Shown in pieces: positions 45,606 to 59,150 of a stretch of 64,000 bases of DNA. The DNA lies in contig OX352772.1 of the NCBI GenBank assembly GCA_947095535.1, positions 34,863,445-34,927,444 on the forward strand, in the 5' to 3' direction. This stretch comes from Poecilobothrus nobilitatus (taxonomy: Eukaryota; Arthropoda; Insecta; Diptera; Dolichopodidae). Within the stretch, counting starts at the first letter, position 1. Each line of letters opens with the position of its first letter. The position numbers and the translations under genes were made by a program. The notes beneath the pieces are model-generated. The model ran no database searches. It saw only the letters and a list, made by a program, of their open reading frames with translations, and was not told where the DNA came from.

Positions 45606-47277
45606 AACTTGTAAAAAAAAACGTGCACAGTCAACACCACTCATCGTGATCATTGCCAATGAAATTGGATTTTGGATGATGCAAAAAACCTTAAACAAAC
45701 AAAAAAGTAAAAAAAAAAAAAAGTCAAAGAATTCCAAAGTATAAAATTACACATAAATAAAATATTTTATGGTCGACCACCACTGTATACTACGACCTTT
45801 TAATTTTATCCTTTGGTCGATTCGAACAACTAACTGTAAATGCACAGTGATTGCAAAAAAAAGAAATTTTTTTTTTTTCTTTCAGACTAGACTTTTTAAA
45901 CTAAGTATAGAGAATATCAAATATCCGTGTTCTTCTTTATAACTTTCATTTCCACTATTACCACCACTGTTATCCTTTTTGTGCATGAAGTCTAGTAATA
46001 ATAGATAAGTGATGTTGGTGATGATGGTGGTGGTGATGGTAGGGTTTAAGTTCAAAGTCGTGATAAAGTAAAGTTCGAGGTTAAAATGATTGAAATATCA
46101 TTTCATGCTATGTACACAAACTTTCAACATTACGTCAGAAATGCAAGAAAACACAAAAAAAAAGAAAACAAAGAAGGACTTCATTGAAAAGCATATTTTA
46201 CTTATAAGAAATTCATATTTAGATTGAAAAGAAAAGAGACATAATATAGACATTATAGATGAAAAAAAATGCAAATACCATGGTTAATATATTTTTTTTT
46301 TTTGTTTCTTTTTTTTTTTTCATTTTGTAAAATTTTTATTTTTTTTTTCCGTAAATGAAATTTTGATTTTAAACCGATTTAAGGGGTTTGTTAATGACAT
46401 CGTAAGATGTCGTTGCAAACAACAAAGAAAAAAAAAAGATGAGAGAAATAAATAAGTAATTTTGTGATATGATATTAAAAATTCATAAAAATATTTTGGA
46501 AATAAAAAAGTCGTTTTTTTTTTTTTTAATAAAAACTCGTAAAAAGTTATTTTATGTATGGATTGGAGATGAACTCGTTGAGTGCATTTTTTTTTTTGAA
46601 GATAATCAAAAATGAGTAGAAAACGACGTGTATATTTAGTGTGAATCGATGGTATGAGATATAATCAAATAAAAATCTCAAACAAAATCTCAAAAATTCT
46701 AAAGATCAATAAAAATAAATGTTTGATGTTAAAAAATTAAGATATTGAAAACATATAAAATAAATAATATAAATAAGGTTTTGTTATTCTTATATTATAA
46801 TGTTATATTATAAAAGTTTTTTATAATTTCATACAGTTGTTATCGTGAATTTTTTTGTTTAAATATAGGATATATAATTACCTAGAGAATATCAAAAGTA
46901 TTTTAAATAAAGTTGATTTATTAAACTAATATGGACAAACTTTTATTACCAACTAATAATTTTAAAACCATATTTTCTTTTACGATGTGAAAGACTCAAG
47001 ATTTTTTGATTACTTTGCTCCAATCAAATTAAAATCGTCATTTTTTTTTTTAATTATTTAGAATTTTATATTATCCCAAGAACCATAATGACACGGGAAT
47101 AAATAAAATGATGGGTCCTTCCAAGGATCATTTCATTTAGTTTGCTTTTCTTTAGATCAAATAATAGAAAAGACGGATAAATTTTAAGAAAAACGTGTCG
47201 TAAATTCTAAATCCTAACCTAAGAGGATTTAATTCATATGAGGAAAGGAAAATTGTATTTTCAAGTTTCTAATCTAT
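45606..47277. other. AT-rich non-coding stretch with a small microsatellite
   Basis: A GATGGTGGTGGTGATGG-type triplet repeat lies at 46012-46040. The rest is A and T runs with no gene recognised. The 87-codon minus frame at 45474-45737 overlaps the candidate ratchet site and is not supported. Confidence 0.55.
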
Positions 47278-47621
47278 AATATTGGCAGTACGTTACAGTC
47301 CGAAAACCAAAGTACAAAAAAAATTTCACCATATTTTTCGTATTTATATCATAAAATTTATTTCGTACTTATGACATTAGGACATAAGTACCAAAATCTA
47401 AAAATGACATAAGTACGAATTTATTTTTATTTTTTTTTTGTATTTCTTTGTACTTTTGTCTTAGGACATGTCCTGATTTTGTTAAATATATCCCATTTTT
47501 CCGAACGTATACCACAAAACCGTAAAAATATACACAACAAAAGAATTTTTGTAAAATGGTTACAAAATCAGAGTTATACGCTTTTCCCAGAATATATGTA
47601 TTTATGTCCTATACATATACG

Positions 47622-47653
<32 letters not shown>

Positions 47654-47903
47654 GGGTTTTGATTAAGGAAATCAAAATATATATATGGCTATGCATCTAT
47701 AAATTTGCATTATTTCGTTTTATAACTTAGTGCCGTACTTATGTCATATGTTATAAGTACGAAATTGATTTTATGAAATAAGTACGAAAAAAAAAAATGA
47801 TGAATTTTTGTTCGTACTTAAATCATTCTTAATTTCGTACTTATGTCATTTTTGATTTCGTACTTATGATATTCGAACTTATGACGTAGCGCCTACAATA
47901 TCC
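47278..47903. mobile_element. MITE-like element built of repeated TTCGTACTTATGTCAT words
   Basis: The ends form an imperfect terminal inverted repeat: AATATTGGCAGTACGTTAC at 47278-47296 pairs with the reverse complement of 47883-47903, GGATATTGTAGGCGCTACGT. The interior holds about ten copies of a 14-16 base word, in both orientations: forward near 47361, 47734, 47811, 47832, 47855 and 47872; reverse near 47381, 47405, 47751 and 47775. They flank a central TA microsatellite (47622-47650). The 83-codon frame at 47479-47730 crosses the TA run and is not a gene. I infer a non-autonomous DNA element with subterminal repeats. Confidence 0.5.
47622..47650. repeat. (TA)n microsatellite
   Basis: About 14 uninterrupted TA units lie at the centre of the MITE-like element. 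Its position midway between the oppositely oriented word clusters suggests the tip of a hairpin. Confidence 0.85.
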
Positions 47904-48055
47904 AATCACCTATAGCATTTAATATTAATATTTGGTCTTATTATAATACAAACCGCTTTTTTACCAATCCAAAAAAAATTAACTGCCAAAAATAACGCAA
48001 TTAAATCAAATTTAAAATAAAAAAATCATCCTTAAAATATGCAATATTTATCTCT

Positions 48056-48474
48056 ATGCTTTTTTTTAACAATGTATTTTCAAATTTGTTAAATAAACAC
48101 ATATACGGAAAGTCAAAAGTAAAAAGAATCGATAATTTCATGATTCATCTGATTCGTAAACATTTTGACAGAGCAATGAACACTCCGGAAAATGGTCTAA
48201 TATCCCATATATTCTACCATAACGAGGAGTATATAAGAAGAACATTAAAATCGGGCTTTATAGCACCCGAACATTTTTTTTATCTAGATAAATATGGTTT
48301 TATTAAAAACCAAAGCCATGTCCCCATATTATTTGTGTTTATAATAGACGGGCTACATGCATCAAAATAGAGTATGATCCAAGTTGTGTTGATATTGGCA
48401 GATTAAAATTTGACACTCATATCCCTAACAGGGATTTGATTGACAACAGAAATTATTGGTGGTTACAAAACTAA
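48056..48474 (+). pseudogene. Two overlapping unrecognised coding-like frames, probably one broken gene
   Basis: Frame one starts with ATG at 48056 and runs 104 codons to 48370. After an AT-rich start it has protein-like composition (MIHLIRKHFDRAMNTPENGL, ISHIFYHNEEYIRRTLKSGF, IAPEHFFYLDKYGFIKNQ). Frame two is open from 48307 to a TAA at 48472-48474 and reads CIKIEYDPSCVDIGRLKFDT and HIPNRDLIDNRNYWWLQN. Frame one loses quality as frame two gains it, near 48340-48360. One ancestral reading frame with a frameshift explains both. No family was recognised. It may be a transposon ORF, an endogenous viral fragment or a captured host gene. Confidence 0.42.
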
Positions 48475-51400
48475 TGTAAACAAAATATATTGTATCAATT
48501 TTTTAATACAGTATATTTATTTAGCGTAAGGTAGGCTAGGATCGTAGGTTAGGTTAAGTAGGTTTAAGCTAGTCTCTAAGTTTTTATCTTACATAGTATA
48601 AGAAAATGAATTGCTTTTTAACTAATTTTTTACAATTAAATAAAAATTAATATTAGCACTTAATGGCTACGCTCTAATTAGAAATACATTATAATTTAAA
48701 AAAAAAAAAAATGATTTCGTATTTAACAAAATAAAAATTTCGTTTTTTACATGTTAATAAATTTAATATTATAAGTGTAACCTAGTTTTGTAAACTTTTT
48801 TCTAGATTCTGTAAAATAGAATAACAAATAGTAATAAAAAAAAAATAAAAAAATTTTCAAATTAATTAAATATATTATGATAAAATTGTATTTATTTTAA
48901 ACATCAAAACAAAATCCATCATTTCTATGACTTATTATGATTATTTAATTTTAAAAATTTAATTATAATTATTTCATTTAATTAATCATTTTAAATATTA
49001 AACATTAGTTTTTTTTTGTGCCTATTAAATTTTTTTGTTGAGTTATAAAATTCTAAAACCTAAATTTTTGATAAAAACTACTTCAATCAATAACCCGTGT
49101 AACTAATATGAGTAAACATCAAATTATTAAAAAAAAATTTATATATTATAATTCAATTTATTTGATTTTTCGAAATAAATCAAAAATAATCTTAAAAGTT
49201 TAAATGTTTTTATAATATATCAAATTAAATTTAAATTATTTTAATATTACAGTTAATCCATTTGCAAATTAGTACAAATCAAAAATAGTACAAATCAACT
49301 GAATAATGAGATCATGAAAATTCTTTGATAAGCCTATTCGAATTGTAGAAGCAAAAAAAAACTAATCAGAAAAAAATGTTTTCCCTTAAATTATCCATAA
49401 CATTCTTTTCCACCTTTTTCTAACCTATTAAATTCTTATTTGACATACAACTAACAGGAAAAAATGTAGACAAATTCCAAGAAAATCTCAAAAGCTTTTA
49501 AGAAAATATTGAAATTAGAACAACAGTAACATAAAAACATTACAAAAAAAAAAATAAAATAAATAAATAAGCCACCCTTTTAAGTGGCCCTATTATATGG
49601 TAAATTTATTTGTACTTTACTCAATCAATTTACTTAACCTAACCACTATCATCAGTAGCATCATTATTAGTTGCCTTAAGATAAATATTTAAGAAATCTT
49701 GAGATAAATTCCTTGATACAATCTACAGCCTACTTTCAATATTCCTATAATTGTATGTGTTTAATGTACAGGAATCAAAAGTTATCCCTAATAAAGCAAA
49801 ACATAAACAAAAAATAAATAAAAGAGTATACTAAAATAAACAAATTTATTTGAGATCAATCTATCAGATGTAAATGAAAAAACAAATCGAATTGTATCTG
49901 TAAGATAAATTGAAATTTTTTTTAATTTTATTTTTGTTTTGTTTTTTTTTTTATGTTTGTTTTGTTGTTTTCTTACTAAAATCAGTTATTTACTTTATAA
50001 AAACAAAATACAAGAAATTTTCCGGAAACTCTTGAATATAATAACAACTAAACAAAAATATACAATAAAAACATATCCAAAAAAATCCCACACATATTAA
50101 GAAGCACGTTCTACAAGGATAAAAAAAAAACAAAAATATATAAAAAAAATCGTCAATAATATGTGGAAAAGTTTTTTATTTTTTCTTCCATATATTTATA
50201 TATGAAATTCTTATTTATCTATAAATATCTTTAATATTATTTACCCTTTAAGCTTTTTTGTAACCCATCCCAAAAAAACACTCAAACTTAATCCCTTTAA
50301 GGCTGATTCCAAAGAAATAGATGCCCGCCTTCTAAATATAAAATACAAAGCAAAAATAAAAATAAAAAATACAAATAAAAATATTTTTGAGATGTTTTTA
50401 GTCTTTATATAATATGTTTTTTAAGTACAGTTGAATCCGCTTTTCATTTTGAAGTAATAGATGAGCTCTAATTGAAATAGACTACGATATGATATAAAGA
50501 TATATGATATACAAATTTCTAATTCTTATATATATTCGAATATCTCGATTTTATGTTGCCTTAATTAAATGAAAGGGAACCCAATATACTTCTAAAGTAA
50601 TCAGTTAAAAAAAATGAATTATAGTTAATTCAGTTAACCATGGCTTCTGATTGACGGCGTGGTAATATCTGATTGGGAAAACACAAATAGAGTCGAGTTA
50701 AACACGAAGCTATCTGCTAAAACAGATCAACCCGTAACAATTCTACGCTTTCAATGTGAACTATACAACGGTCCCAAAGTTTAAATTTTTTAGGAATTGC
50801 AACTATATCAAAAAATACTTTCCCATGAGGATATTTTTGATGTAACAAAACAAGATGCTAAATGTTTAAGTTTTCTTTCTAGTTTATTTTTCTCCTAGGG
50901 ATCTGACTAATATCTGTAAAGAATATATTCAAACTAAGACACTACAGTATATGAACAAGACGCTTATTATTGAGAGCTTCATTAAATTATTCCAAATAAA
51001 ATTCAACATTATGCTTTACGCCTAATTACCGATTTTTACTATTCAGGTAATCTCTTCCTCCTTCACTTCTCTTAACATACATCGAAATATTATATAAGCA
51101 TTATCTATGTTACGCGATAGGTAGGTAAGGAGGGTCTGCGGTAAGGTAAGCAAAGTTGTTCTATTGACTATAATCAATTATGCTGCCTTTTAAAGAATTT
51201 CAACGCAACACTAAGGAAGCTACATCTACCGATTTCTACGCTGTGGAAATTCCTAGGTGGTTTAAAACTGTTATTAAACATTTTTTTTTACCTGAAAACC
51301 TGTAAAAAGTGGAACATGTTTGAATCCCTTTTCTTGAATTAAGGTAGTCAGTACAAAAAATCAAACAAGGGAAATTTCCAACTTTATGTTGAGAAAAATT

Positions 51401-52329
51401 CATTTTTAAAATTTAATTATTTTTAATTTCATTTTAATTTATTAATTGAATTCAATCAATTTGAGAAAGTAGTTAATAAATCAATCTAATAAATAGAGAT
51501 TCTAGTGTATTTACACGAAGGGTTACTATATATAATAATATTATCTAGATTTTTTTACTTTTTTTTTTTATTGCGATTTAATTCGAAAGTTTTCCGGATT
51601 TTTATTTTATTGTTGTTTTTTTTTCCCGAAATTTTCTTGGAAATTTCACGAAAGGATAGAAAGTTCACGCTCAATAAAGTAACAATTTGGTTTTCATTTC
51701 TACTTACCTTCAAATTTTCGCTTATTTGCTTGTTGCTTTTTAAATTGATTTCAATAGTACAAAAATAACATCAAAATAATACATAAAAAAAATATATGCA
51801 TATTGAATTCTTCTAATCGAAAAAGGATTTATGTAGCTTTAAAACAACAACAAAAACAAGAACAATAACAAATATAAAAAAAAAAAAAGTAGGAATTGGT
51901 AAGGATTGATTGAGATCAAACGAATATGGTTTATGTTTGTCTAGGACTACATTAAGATTTATTGAAATAAAGTAAAATTTAAAAAAAAAAACAACAAAAT
52001 AATAACAAAAATAAAATAAATAAACAAATAATAATACAACATAACAGTATTCGCATACAAATCATTCATATCATTGGATTTGTTTTTTTCTTTTTGTTTT
52101 TGTTCTTTTTTTGCATATTTTAAGGCACTTTTTATATGAAATTTATATATGTACTATTTATATATGGATGATATGTGAATTGAATTTCATTTTTAAATCT
52201 ATGGACTAAAGTGACTTTAAAAAAGTACATTGATTCCATCAAAATTAACTGTTAAAGAAAAATCCAGGAATTATTCGATATGTTTAAATTTTAAACTACA
52301 ACAACATTTGCAAAAACAATAAAAATCGA
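48475..52329. other. AT-rich non-coding stretch
   Basis: No gene was recognised over 3.9 kb. Small items: GGTTAGGTTAAGTAGG near 48546, a GCCACccttttaaGTGGC hairpin at 49571-49588, and a moderately GC-rich patch at 51110-51255. That patch includes LPFKEFQRNTKEATSTDFYA as a short plus-strand reading, unassigned. The frame at 51505-51768 is low-complexity. Confidence 0.5.
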
Positions 52330-53055
52330 GAAAGAAGGCAGTAGAGTAGACCGTATCTTCTCTGAGATACCCATATGAACATAATATATTATGAAAAAAT
52401 ATATTATAAAAATTGTTTATCTTTTACAAAATTTCAGATGTTTTATTTAATTAAGTATACTGAGTGATTTCAAAAAAAAAATTGAGTATCTGTTATACAA
52501 CTTCAATATTGTAAATTTTGATGTTGTATAACAGATACTCGACCTATTGGCTGTAACCAACCGCATTTTACAGAAGTTATTCCCATAAAACTTGATCATT
52601 TTTTACAAGATTTCAGATTTCTAGCTTAGTTATGTTCCAATATAAGCAAACTAACCGAACCAGGAACAGTTATTACTACAAACACCAGGACCAGTTATTT
52701 GCATGCAACTTGACATCTTTACACAAAATATCAGATATCTAGCTCCAATAGACACTGAGTTATTTTCAATTAAAAATAGAATTTGTATGGTAGCTACACA
52801 AACCCGACGGTCAAGCTTACTGGATTTAAATACAATTTTATAAAAGTCATGTAGTAAAAATTTCAGAATTCTAACTTCTTTATTGTTTGAGTAATCATGA
52901 GAACAGACGGACGTACATAGCTTAATCAACTCAGAGTATGATTTTGATCCGATTCATACACTTGAGTCTATATCTAGCTCTCTTTTAAGTTACGTATCAC
53001 AAACATCATCGCAAATTTAATATACCCTTAAACATACGTTGATACGGGTATAATT
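52330..53055 (+). mobile_element. Second Helentron/DINE-1-like element
   Basis: Three diverged internal units of about 130-150 bp share a TTCAGATTTCTAGCTTAGTT or ATCAGATATCTAGCTCCAAT core (52612, 52731, 52863). After them comes GAACAGACGGACGTACATAG, CTTAATCAACTCAGAG, TTTTGATCCGATTCATACAC and a terminal TTAATATACCC...GATACGGGTATAA. From memory this closing order (GACGGAC, CGACTCAG, ATATACCC, GGGTATAA) is common at ends of DINE-1/Helentron-type repeats in Drosophila. The 92-codon minus frame at 52651-52929 reads through the units and is not a gene. Confidence 0.55.
52484..52540. repeat. Strong 18-bp perfect hairpin
   Basis: GAGTATCTGTTATACAAC (52484-52501) pairs perfectly with GTTGTATAACAGATACTC (52523-52540). 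The 21-base interval is itself partly self-complementary (TTCAATATT against AAATTTTGA with mismatches), so the predicted stem is longer than 18 bp. It sits at the start of the second Helentron-like element's internal units. It could be a decayed junction of two element ends, or a structured RNA. Confidence 0.7.
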
Positions 53056-56000
53056 ATAACAAATGAAACAAACGATATTAGCTAGTAACAAAAAATAAAA
53101 ATTTTTAATGTAACCAAAAAAATGGGTTTTCCTAGAAATTTTAAATTCATTCATTGTGCAGCAATAATATCCTTTTGAAAGATTATAAACTGGAATTATT
53201 GCTTTAAGTGTGATATTGTGGATATTGTACAATATTAGATCATGTTTAACTTAAAATTTTATTCATTGCATAATAAACGTTCCTTTTATACAGAAAAGAA
53301 CTAAGCTCGTTGAAGATGAAATTAATAGTTTTAAAGATTATTCGATAATAGATTTTGCAACTGGATGCTAAATGCAAAATGGATTTTAATCGTTATTCGA
53401 TACTGTATTTTAATTTTTAATATTGGCTTTTGTCAATGGTCAAAAGGGGAATTGAATTTTATGTGAATTTAAAATTATAGGCATTTTGGTATATTAAATT
53501 TCACAGATAAATTTATAAGATCTAAATCCACAAGTATTCAAAAATATTTAAAGCTCTTCAAAGTACCTGAAAAAATTTTAAACATCCAATTTGTCAGTTT
53601 AAAAGATATTTAATTAGGATAAAATCTGGATAAAATAGATATTTATGACAAAATCTCAAGATCAACATTTCAAAAATTTCTGTGGATGAGAGCAGGAGGA
53701 TAGATTTACTTTTTTACAGAAAAAATGCTATACAATGTGCATTACAGAAAATAAAAATTTATGGATTGAAGAATAGGGTATAATTCGATCAAATTTAATT
53801 TATAATTAATGAAAATTTTTAATTTATAATTAATCAAAAATATAGATTGTACTAGTAAAAATATATTTTATAAATTATATTTGAATAAACTGAATAAAGT
53901 GCCGGATTTTTTCAAAATACTTCTGACTTATAGCGTCTCTATCTTTACTACAGCCATAACGATAGTTCTAATAATTTCTTACATTAGATATCCGCCCTAT
54001 TGATGTATATATAGAGATATATACCAATAAATGGCTGTATGCTGACTTGATTTAATATTAGAGGGATTCTTAACTTTTTCTGTATTAAATATAAATTTCT
54101 TTGCTGCACTAAAAAATAATTTGAAAAAAAGTACGGGAAAAAACATTACAGAGGCGATAATAGATCAACTCTATCTGGAAGATCCATTTTTTTAAAAAAA
54201 CAATGAGTGAAGAACATTATCAAATGATATATTTTCGAGAATATTATATTTCTTATATTGAAAACTTCAATTATGATCTTCATTTTCACAATATACTTAA
54301 TAAATTTTCTTTTAATTCGTTTTCATTGTCGATTATAGCAATTGATAAAATATTTTTTACCGAAAAACTGATCTTCATCAAAAATTTCATTATTTTTTTC
54401 ATCTTTTTCCACATCGAACACATTTAAATTTTCTCTTCACTTACCCAAAAAATTTAAATTTTCAGAAAGTTCCTTCCAGGAATATTATATTCTATACTGT
54501 GATAATGTAGATATCCTATAAATATTCAAATTAGCATCATTTTTATAATACCAAACGCAGGTATTTTTCATAGATACTCAAATTGGATTTTTGTACTGAA
54601 TATTTTGCGGGATTAATATATGAAATAAGTGCATTAACAAACGTCATTGATTTAGTAAACTATAAAAATTTTCTTTAAAATATCAGACATTTTCAAAAAA
54701 TATTATGTTGTGGAAAAATTGTAAAGGATCATGATCCAAAACAAATCATGACAGCAACTGCATTTCACTTTAAATAGCTTTAATATAAAAAGAAGAAGGT
54801 TTATGGGGAAATTCTAATTAAACAACATCTTCAATATGTAGATCTGTAGATCGATCTTATCGATCTGGAGATAAGCTGAACAAAATTAGAGCGCTTTGTA
54901 ATAACCAACTCCCAAAATTGCTTAACTAGGATAAAACTAATCCAGGGTATCACAACGGGTATAAACTGACCGAAGAGTACATCCGAAGGCCGTTACTATC
55001 TACTTAATTACCTACAACATCAAAAGAACTTAAGTGTTTAATAAAAACGAATATTTAGAAACCACTTTTAATTGAGAGATCTTCCAAATATTGAAAGTAA
55101 TTTATAGCACTAATGATCATTAACGAAAAATCGTTAATTCATCGAAGTATTATAACCTAATATTTTCAAAAATCAGTTTCTAGGAACTAAAGCTCCATAT
55201 TTTGTATTTCCTAGACTTTATATATTAGTGAATTTCTTAGTTTCATACAAACTTTGACTTTGGAGGGTTAAGTTTGGTTCTTAAATTTCTTAATTCTATA
55301 ATTTTAGTCCAATTTATAAAGCATACAATCTTCAACTTAAAATCCTTTTTTTCTTTTTTGAAAAATTAATTTCAACAATTTTGATTAATTTCACAAGGAC
55401 ATTTTTATGGTATATTTAAATTGTATTATTTTGTTATTAATCAATTGAATATTATTTTAACAATCACACTTTCGATATCTAGATACTTACGATTAATCTA
55501 GATACACATTTAGATAAAAACTCATTACCTACGTAAAGTTTTTAAAAATATTTTTAAAAAAAATTTTTTTCCTGTTAAATTTTTAGCTTTAAATTTTTAA
55601 GAATTTCCTGAAAGGATTTCTAAAAAATTTCTTTTTTTTTTTCAAAAGTATTTAATCATAATAATCGTAAAAATCGTTTTTTTTTTTTTCTTTCTTTGTA
55701 TTATACAAGCAATTTCAATTTATTTATCTATAGATATATATGATATATTGTATACATTTATGTTTCAATCTTGAATCCTAATTTAATTAAAAAACATAAT
55801 CTTTAATAACTGTTTAATAGATGAAAAATAAAACAAAAAAAAAAGGAACAAGGATATAATGTGATATCATAAAAATTGTTAATTTAGTGATTAAATATAA
55901 AAAAAATTCTATCTCTTTCTATCTACTATTTGAACATACATTTCTATATATAATATATTGTATCTATAAGATACATATTGTCAACAAAATGTTAAAGAAT

Positions 56001-58529
56001 TTTAAGGATATAGAATAAATCTATATATTAACGAGATATATACATATATGATTAGTTTAACTGAAAAATCTTATAGAAAGGAAAATGAAAAAAAAAATAA
56101 AAATATGTTGTTTTAAAGCCTAATAGCATCACTTAAAACAGTTATTAATTTTTATCTCTGGAATGTAATGAAGTCGCTAAAAGTACATTTTTTTTTTTCT
56201 TTTCTTTTTTTGTTTGTTTATTTTCTTTTTCGGTAAATTAAAAATTACACTCAAGTTTATATATTATTTTACATCAATTATAATCGTTTTGTCTTCATTC
56301 TTTTTTAGAAAATTAAAATTCAATGAACTATTTAAACATAACATCATTATGTATTAAATATATATAGTTTGATATTTCAGAATAATAATAATAAAAGATC
56401 TACTTAAATTTAATTAGATTTCATTCTGGATAAAAATGAAGGATTTTGATCTAAAAAAAGGACAAATATTATTAGAATCTTCCGAAAACTTTTAAAAAAT
56501 ATTCTATCACCATATTAAGAGTTCTGGAAAATTTAAGATAATTTTTATATATAATACTCTCATGTATACTATAATATGATGATAGTTAATATTATTATCC
56601 CATTAAGTACAAATTTTTTATTCCTTTAAAAATAAAGTTCGTTAGGAAGTCGAAAGAAGTTTCGTTGGGAAGTAAAAAAGAATAGAATCACATCTAAGTT
56701 TAAAGGTTATACAGAATAGAAACTAAAATATAAAAAATAGGAAAAACTTAAAAACGAATTGAGTATAATTAAGAAAATTTTCTTATTAAAATAACATTGA
56801 AACGAATTGAGTATAAAAACATTTTTTTGAGCTCAAATGAAAAGAAAAGACTGTGAAAATACTCAATTCTGAACTAGCATCTGCAGTACAGTTAAAATTA
56901 TATGAAATTCAAAACTCGCTTGATAAATAGCTTCAGAAAGTGATTACATTATTACAAATTATATATCATAATTGTTAAGAAATTCTTCAAAGTCCTTCCT
57001 TTAAGTAAAAAGAAGCAATCATAAAATCTTAATTTATTCAATCTAAACTATGAGCTTCAAATTTTTTTTGTCTATTAATTTTTAAAAACCTTTGATGTTT
57101 CGGCTATGGTGTAACAAGATCATGAAAATCAAATTTTATTAAAACAATAATTTATAAAAGCTGATTGTTGTATAGAACTATAGTAAGTGGTCCAAAACGC
57201 TAAGTACTAAAAAAAAAACAAAATAAAGAAAAAACAATTTCAGGCTGATTAAAAGGTAACTAAAATACGGCTGAATGTAGAAATTATATATCTTAAAGCT
57301 TATTGTTGAATGAGCATTAAAAATTACATTGAAGCAATCGAACTTACACTTTTTACACAGGTACCTTAATATTAACTATAAACTAAGATCATTACCATTA
57401 CTAGCTTAACTGGTATGCATAGTAAAAGAAAGTAATGAGTATTAGACTGACAAAAAATTTACATTTTGAAAGGATGAATGGATGGTTTTTATTTCGAACC
57501 TTGTCTAATTGCCTTGTCTTCAAAAATATACCATTAACTCTATTGTTAATCAAGTAATAATATTCAGCATACAGCTATTTTGTGTCAAGAGTATAATTTA
57601 CTCTGGAATTTTCGTGCAGATCTAAAAATGGAAGTTGTTTCCTTCATGCAAAAATAAAGCAAAAAAATTTGTTGAGTTCAAAATATTTAACGATAGGCGA
57701 ACTACAATGTTCTCATAGAAAATAAAAATGAAAAACACGATAACTAAAATTTTCATTTGTATTTTTCAAAAAAGTTAAGTTAACAACACACTAACACAAG
57801 ATTTATACAAAAAATATTTTATAAACTTTAACTCATATTTTTGTATCATCTAATTAGACCTTGAAATAGTGACTATATACAATTATCTAAGGAGAAAAAT
57901 ATCTTTTATTTCATCATTGCAAAAATTCGATTTTCAATTCACAAAGATAAAAAAAAAGAAAAAATCTATAAATCATACATTTGATTTATTATTAGATACA
58001 ACATACAGTTTTTCTTTTTTTTCCAATTTACACTCAAATTTCCTTAACAGTAATGTTACAACACAAAAATCATATCAAAATTTATTCATCAATCTTCAAA
58101 CAACAACAACATAGACAAAACAGAATAAAAAACATTTCTCATAAAAGGGAAATTTCCACTAATCATAACAAATTCATCCGAACATTTATATGAGATTTGA
58201 AATCCGACACAATAAAAAAAAGGACTAGTAATCGTCCTATTTCAACTTATAATCCTCTTCTTCTCCTTTCTTTATAGGCGAAGAAAATTTTTTGAAAGAA
58301 AAGTAATAAATTCTTCAATGCCCCGAAATATTTCTACTTGGTTCCTTTTATTTTAGAAAATATGTATGGTGTAAACCTTTTCAGCTTTTTTTAAATTTAC
58401 TTATTAGTTTTATTTTGTTCGTTCGTCTGACCATCTATTTATTTTTAACCTCCTGATGTATTTGCTGAACGTTTAAAGTTAAAAGTTTGCAATTTTGGGA
58501 CTGATAAGAACTTTGTATTCATCTACATT
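53056..58529. other. AT-rich non-coding stretch
   Basis: No gene was recognised over 5.5 kb. Local duplications are TTTAATTTATAATTAAT twice at 53788-53834 and ACGAATTGAGTATAA twice at 56753-56814. Small palindromes occur at 54842-54875 (GATCTGTAGATCGATCTTAT with CGATC). The frames at 54203-54427 and 57869-58114 are F, I, K and N low-complexity. Confidence 0.5.
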
Positions 58530-58534
58530 CCTAC

Positions 58535-58835
58535 GGTATTGAACTGTGGGGCACAACGAGCACATCAAACATTGAAGTAATGGAACGCTCTCAAGCCAAA
58601 GTCTTAAAAGCGATAGTAGATTCACCCGATAGTAGATTGTAATTATTGAGTTGAGAACGTACACAACTCAACAATTAGAAACGATCTACATGTTTGCACC
58701 TTAAAAGAAGAAATAGGATTAGGCTACAAGAAATACATAAGTAAATTACGCGCTCATCCAAACCTACTGACTCGAAAACTAACTACAGAAAATAGGCATC
58801 AAGACGGACTAAAACGTTTCAAATTTTCTGACCTT
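58535..58835 (+). pseudogene. LINE pol C-terminal remnant (Jockey/R1-like), broken
   Basis: The first block reads GIELWGTTSTSNIEVMERSQ and AKVLKAIVDSP. This matches the YGxxLWGxAxxSNIxxIQRxQ..LR.I..APW motif that follows the reverse transcriptase in many insect LINEs. After a frameshift the second block reads NDLHVCTLKEEIGLGYKKYI and SKLRAHPNLLTRKLTTENR, matching the NxxLHxDLxIxxVxxEIxxxxxxYxxRLxxHPNxLA region. The tryptophan after the SP is replaced and stops separate the blocks. No reverse transcriptase core or poly(A) tail is visible, so this is an internal scrap. Confidence 0.65.
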
Positions 58836-59084
58836 CCTACGTGGTTTTTATTGGAATTTAAGCTAATAATTCAAGAATTTTCATAACTCTTCTACTATGA
58901 TGATTTCAAACCGACGCATCAATGGATGTCTTCTACACAAAGAATTGTCAACAATGAATTGTCACAATTATATTGTGAATACATTTTGTTTTAAATGTTA
59001 TAAAATAATTGTAAATAAACCATAGAAGTTATAAAAAAATCTCTATTTGAGATCTATAAGAGGTCGGAATTCGATGGGCGCGTT

Positions 59085-59150
59085 TTAAGGCTTTTGGAAC
59101 TTTTAAAAAATTGCGCTTTTTAAAAACCAGCATTGATTTTACATACTGCC
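59085..59150 (+). repeat. Fragment of the inverted-repeat arm, inner end
   Basis: The segment TTTTGGAACTTTTAAAAAAT, TGCGCTTTTTAAAAACCAGC and ATTGATTTTACATACTGCC aligns with the left-arm inner end TTTTGGAAATGTGCGCTTTT, AAAAACCGTTGGTTTACATT and CTACC at 14744-14790. The rest of the arm is absent. The match continues past the 14-bp inner repeat, as it does between the two main arms. Confidence 0.4.

Noticed and set aside
53788..53834. Doubled TTTAATTTATAATTAAT as an element end.
   Set aside because: It is a very low-complexity AT palindrome-like word, readily produced by local slippage, with no flanking structure.
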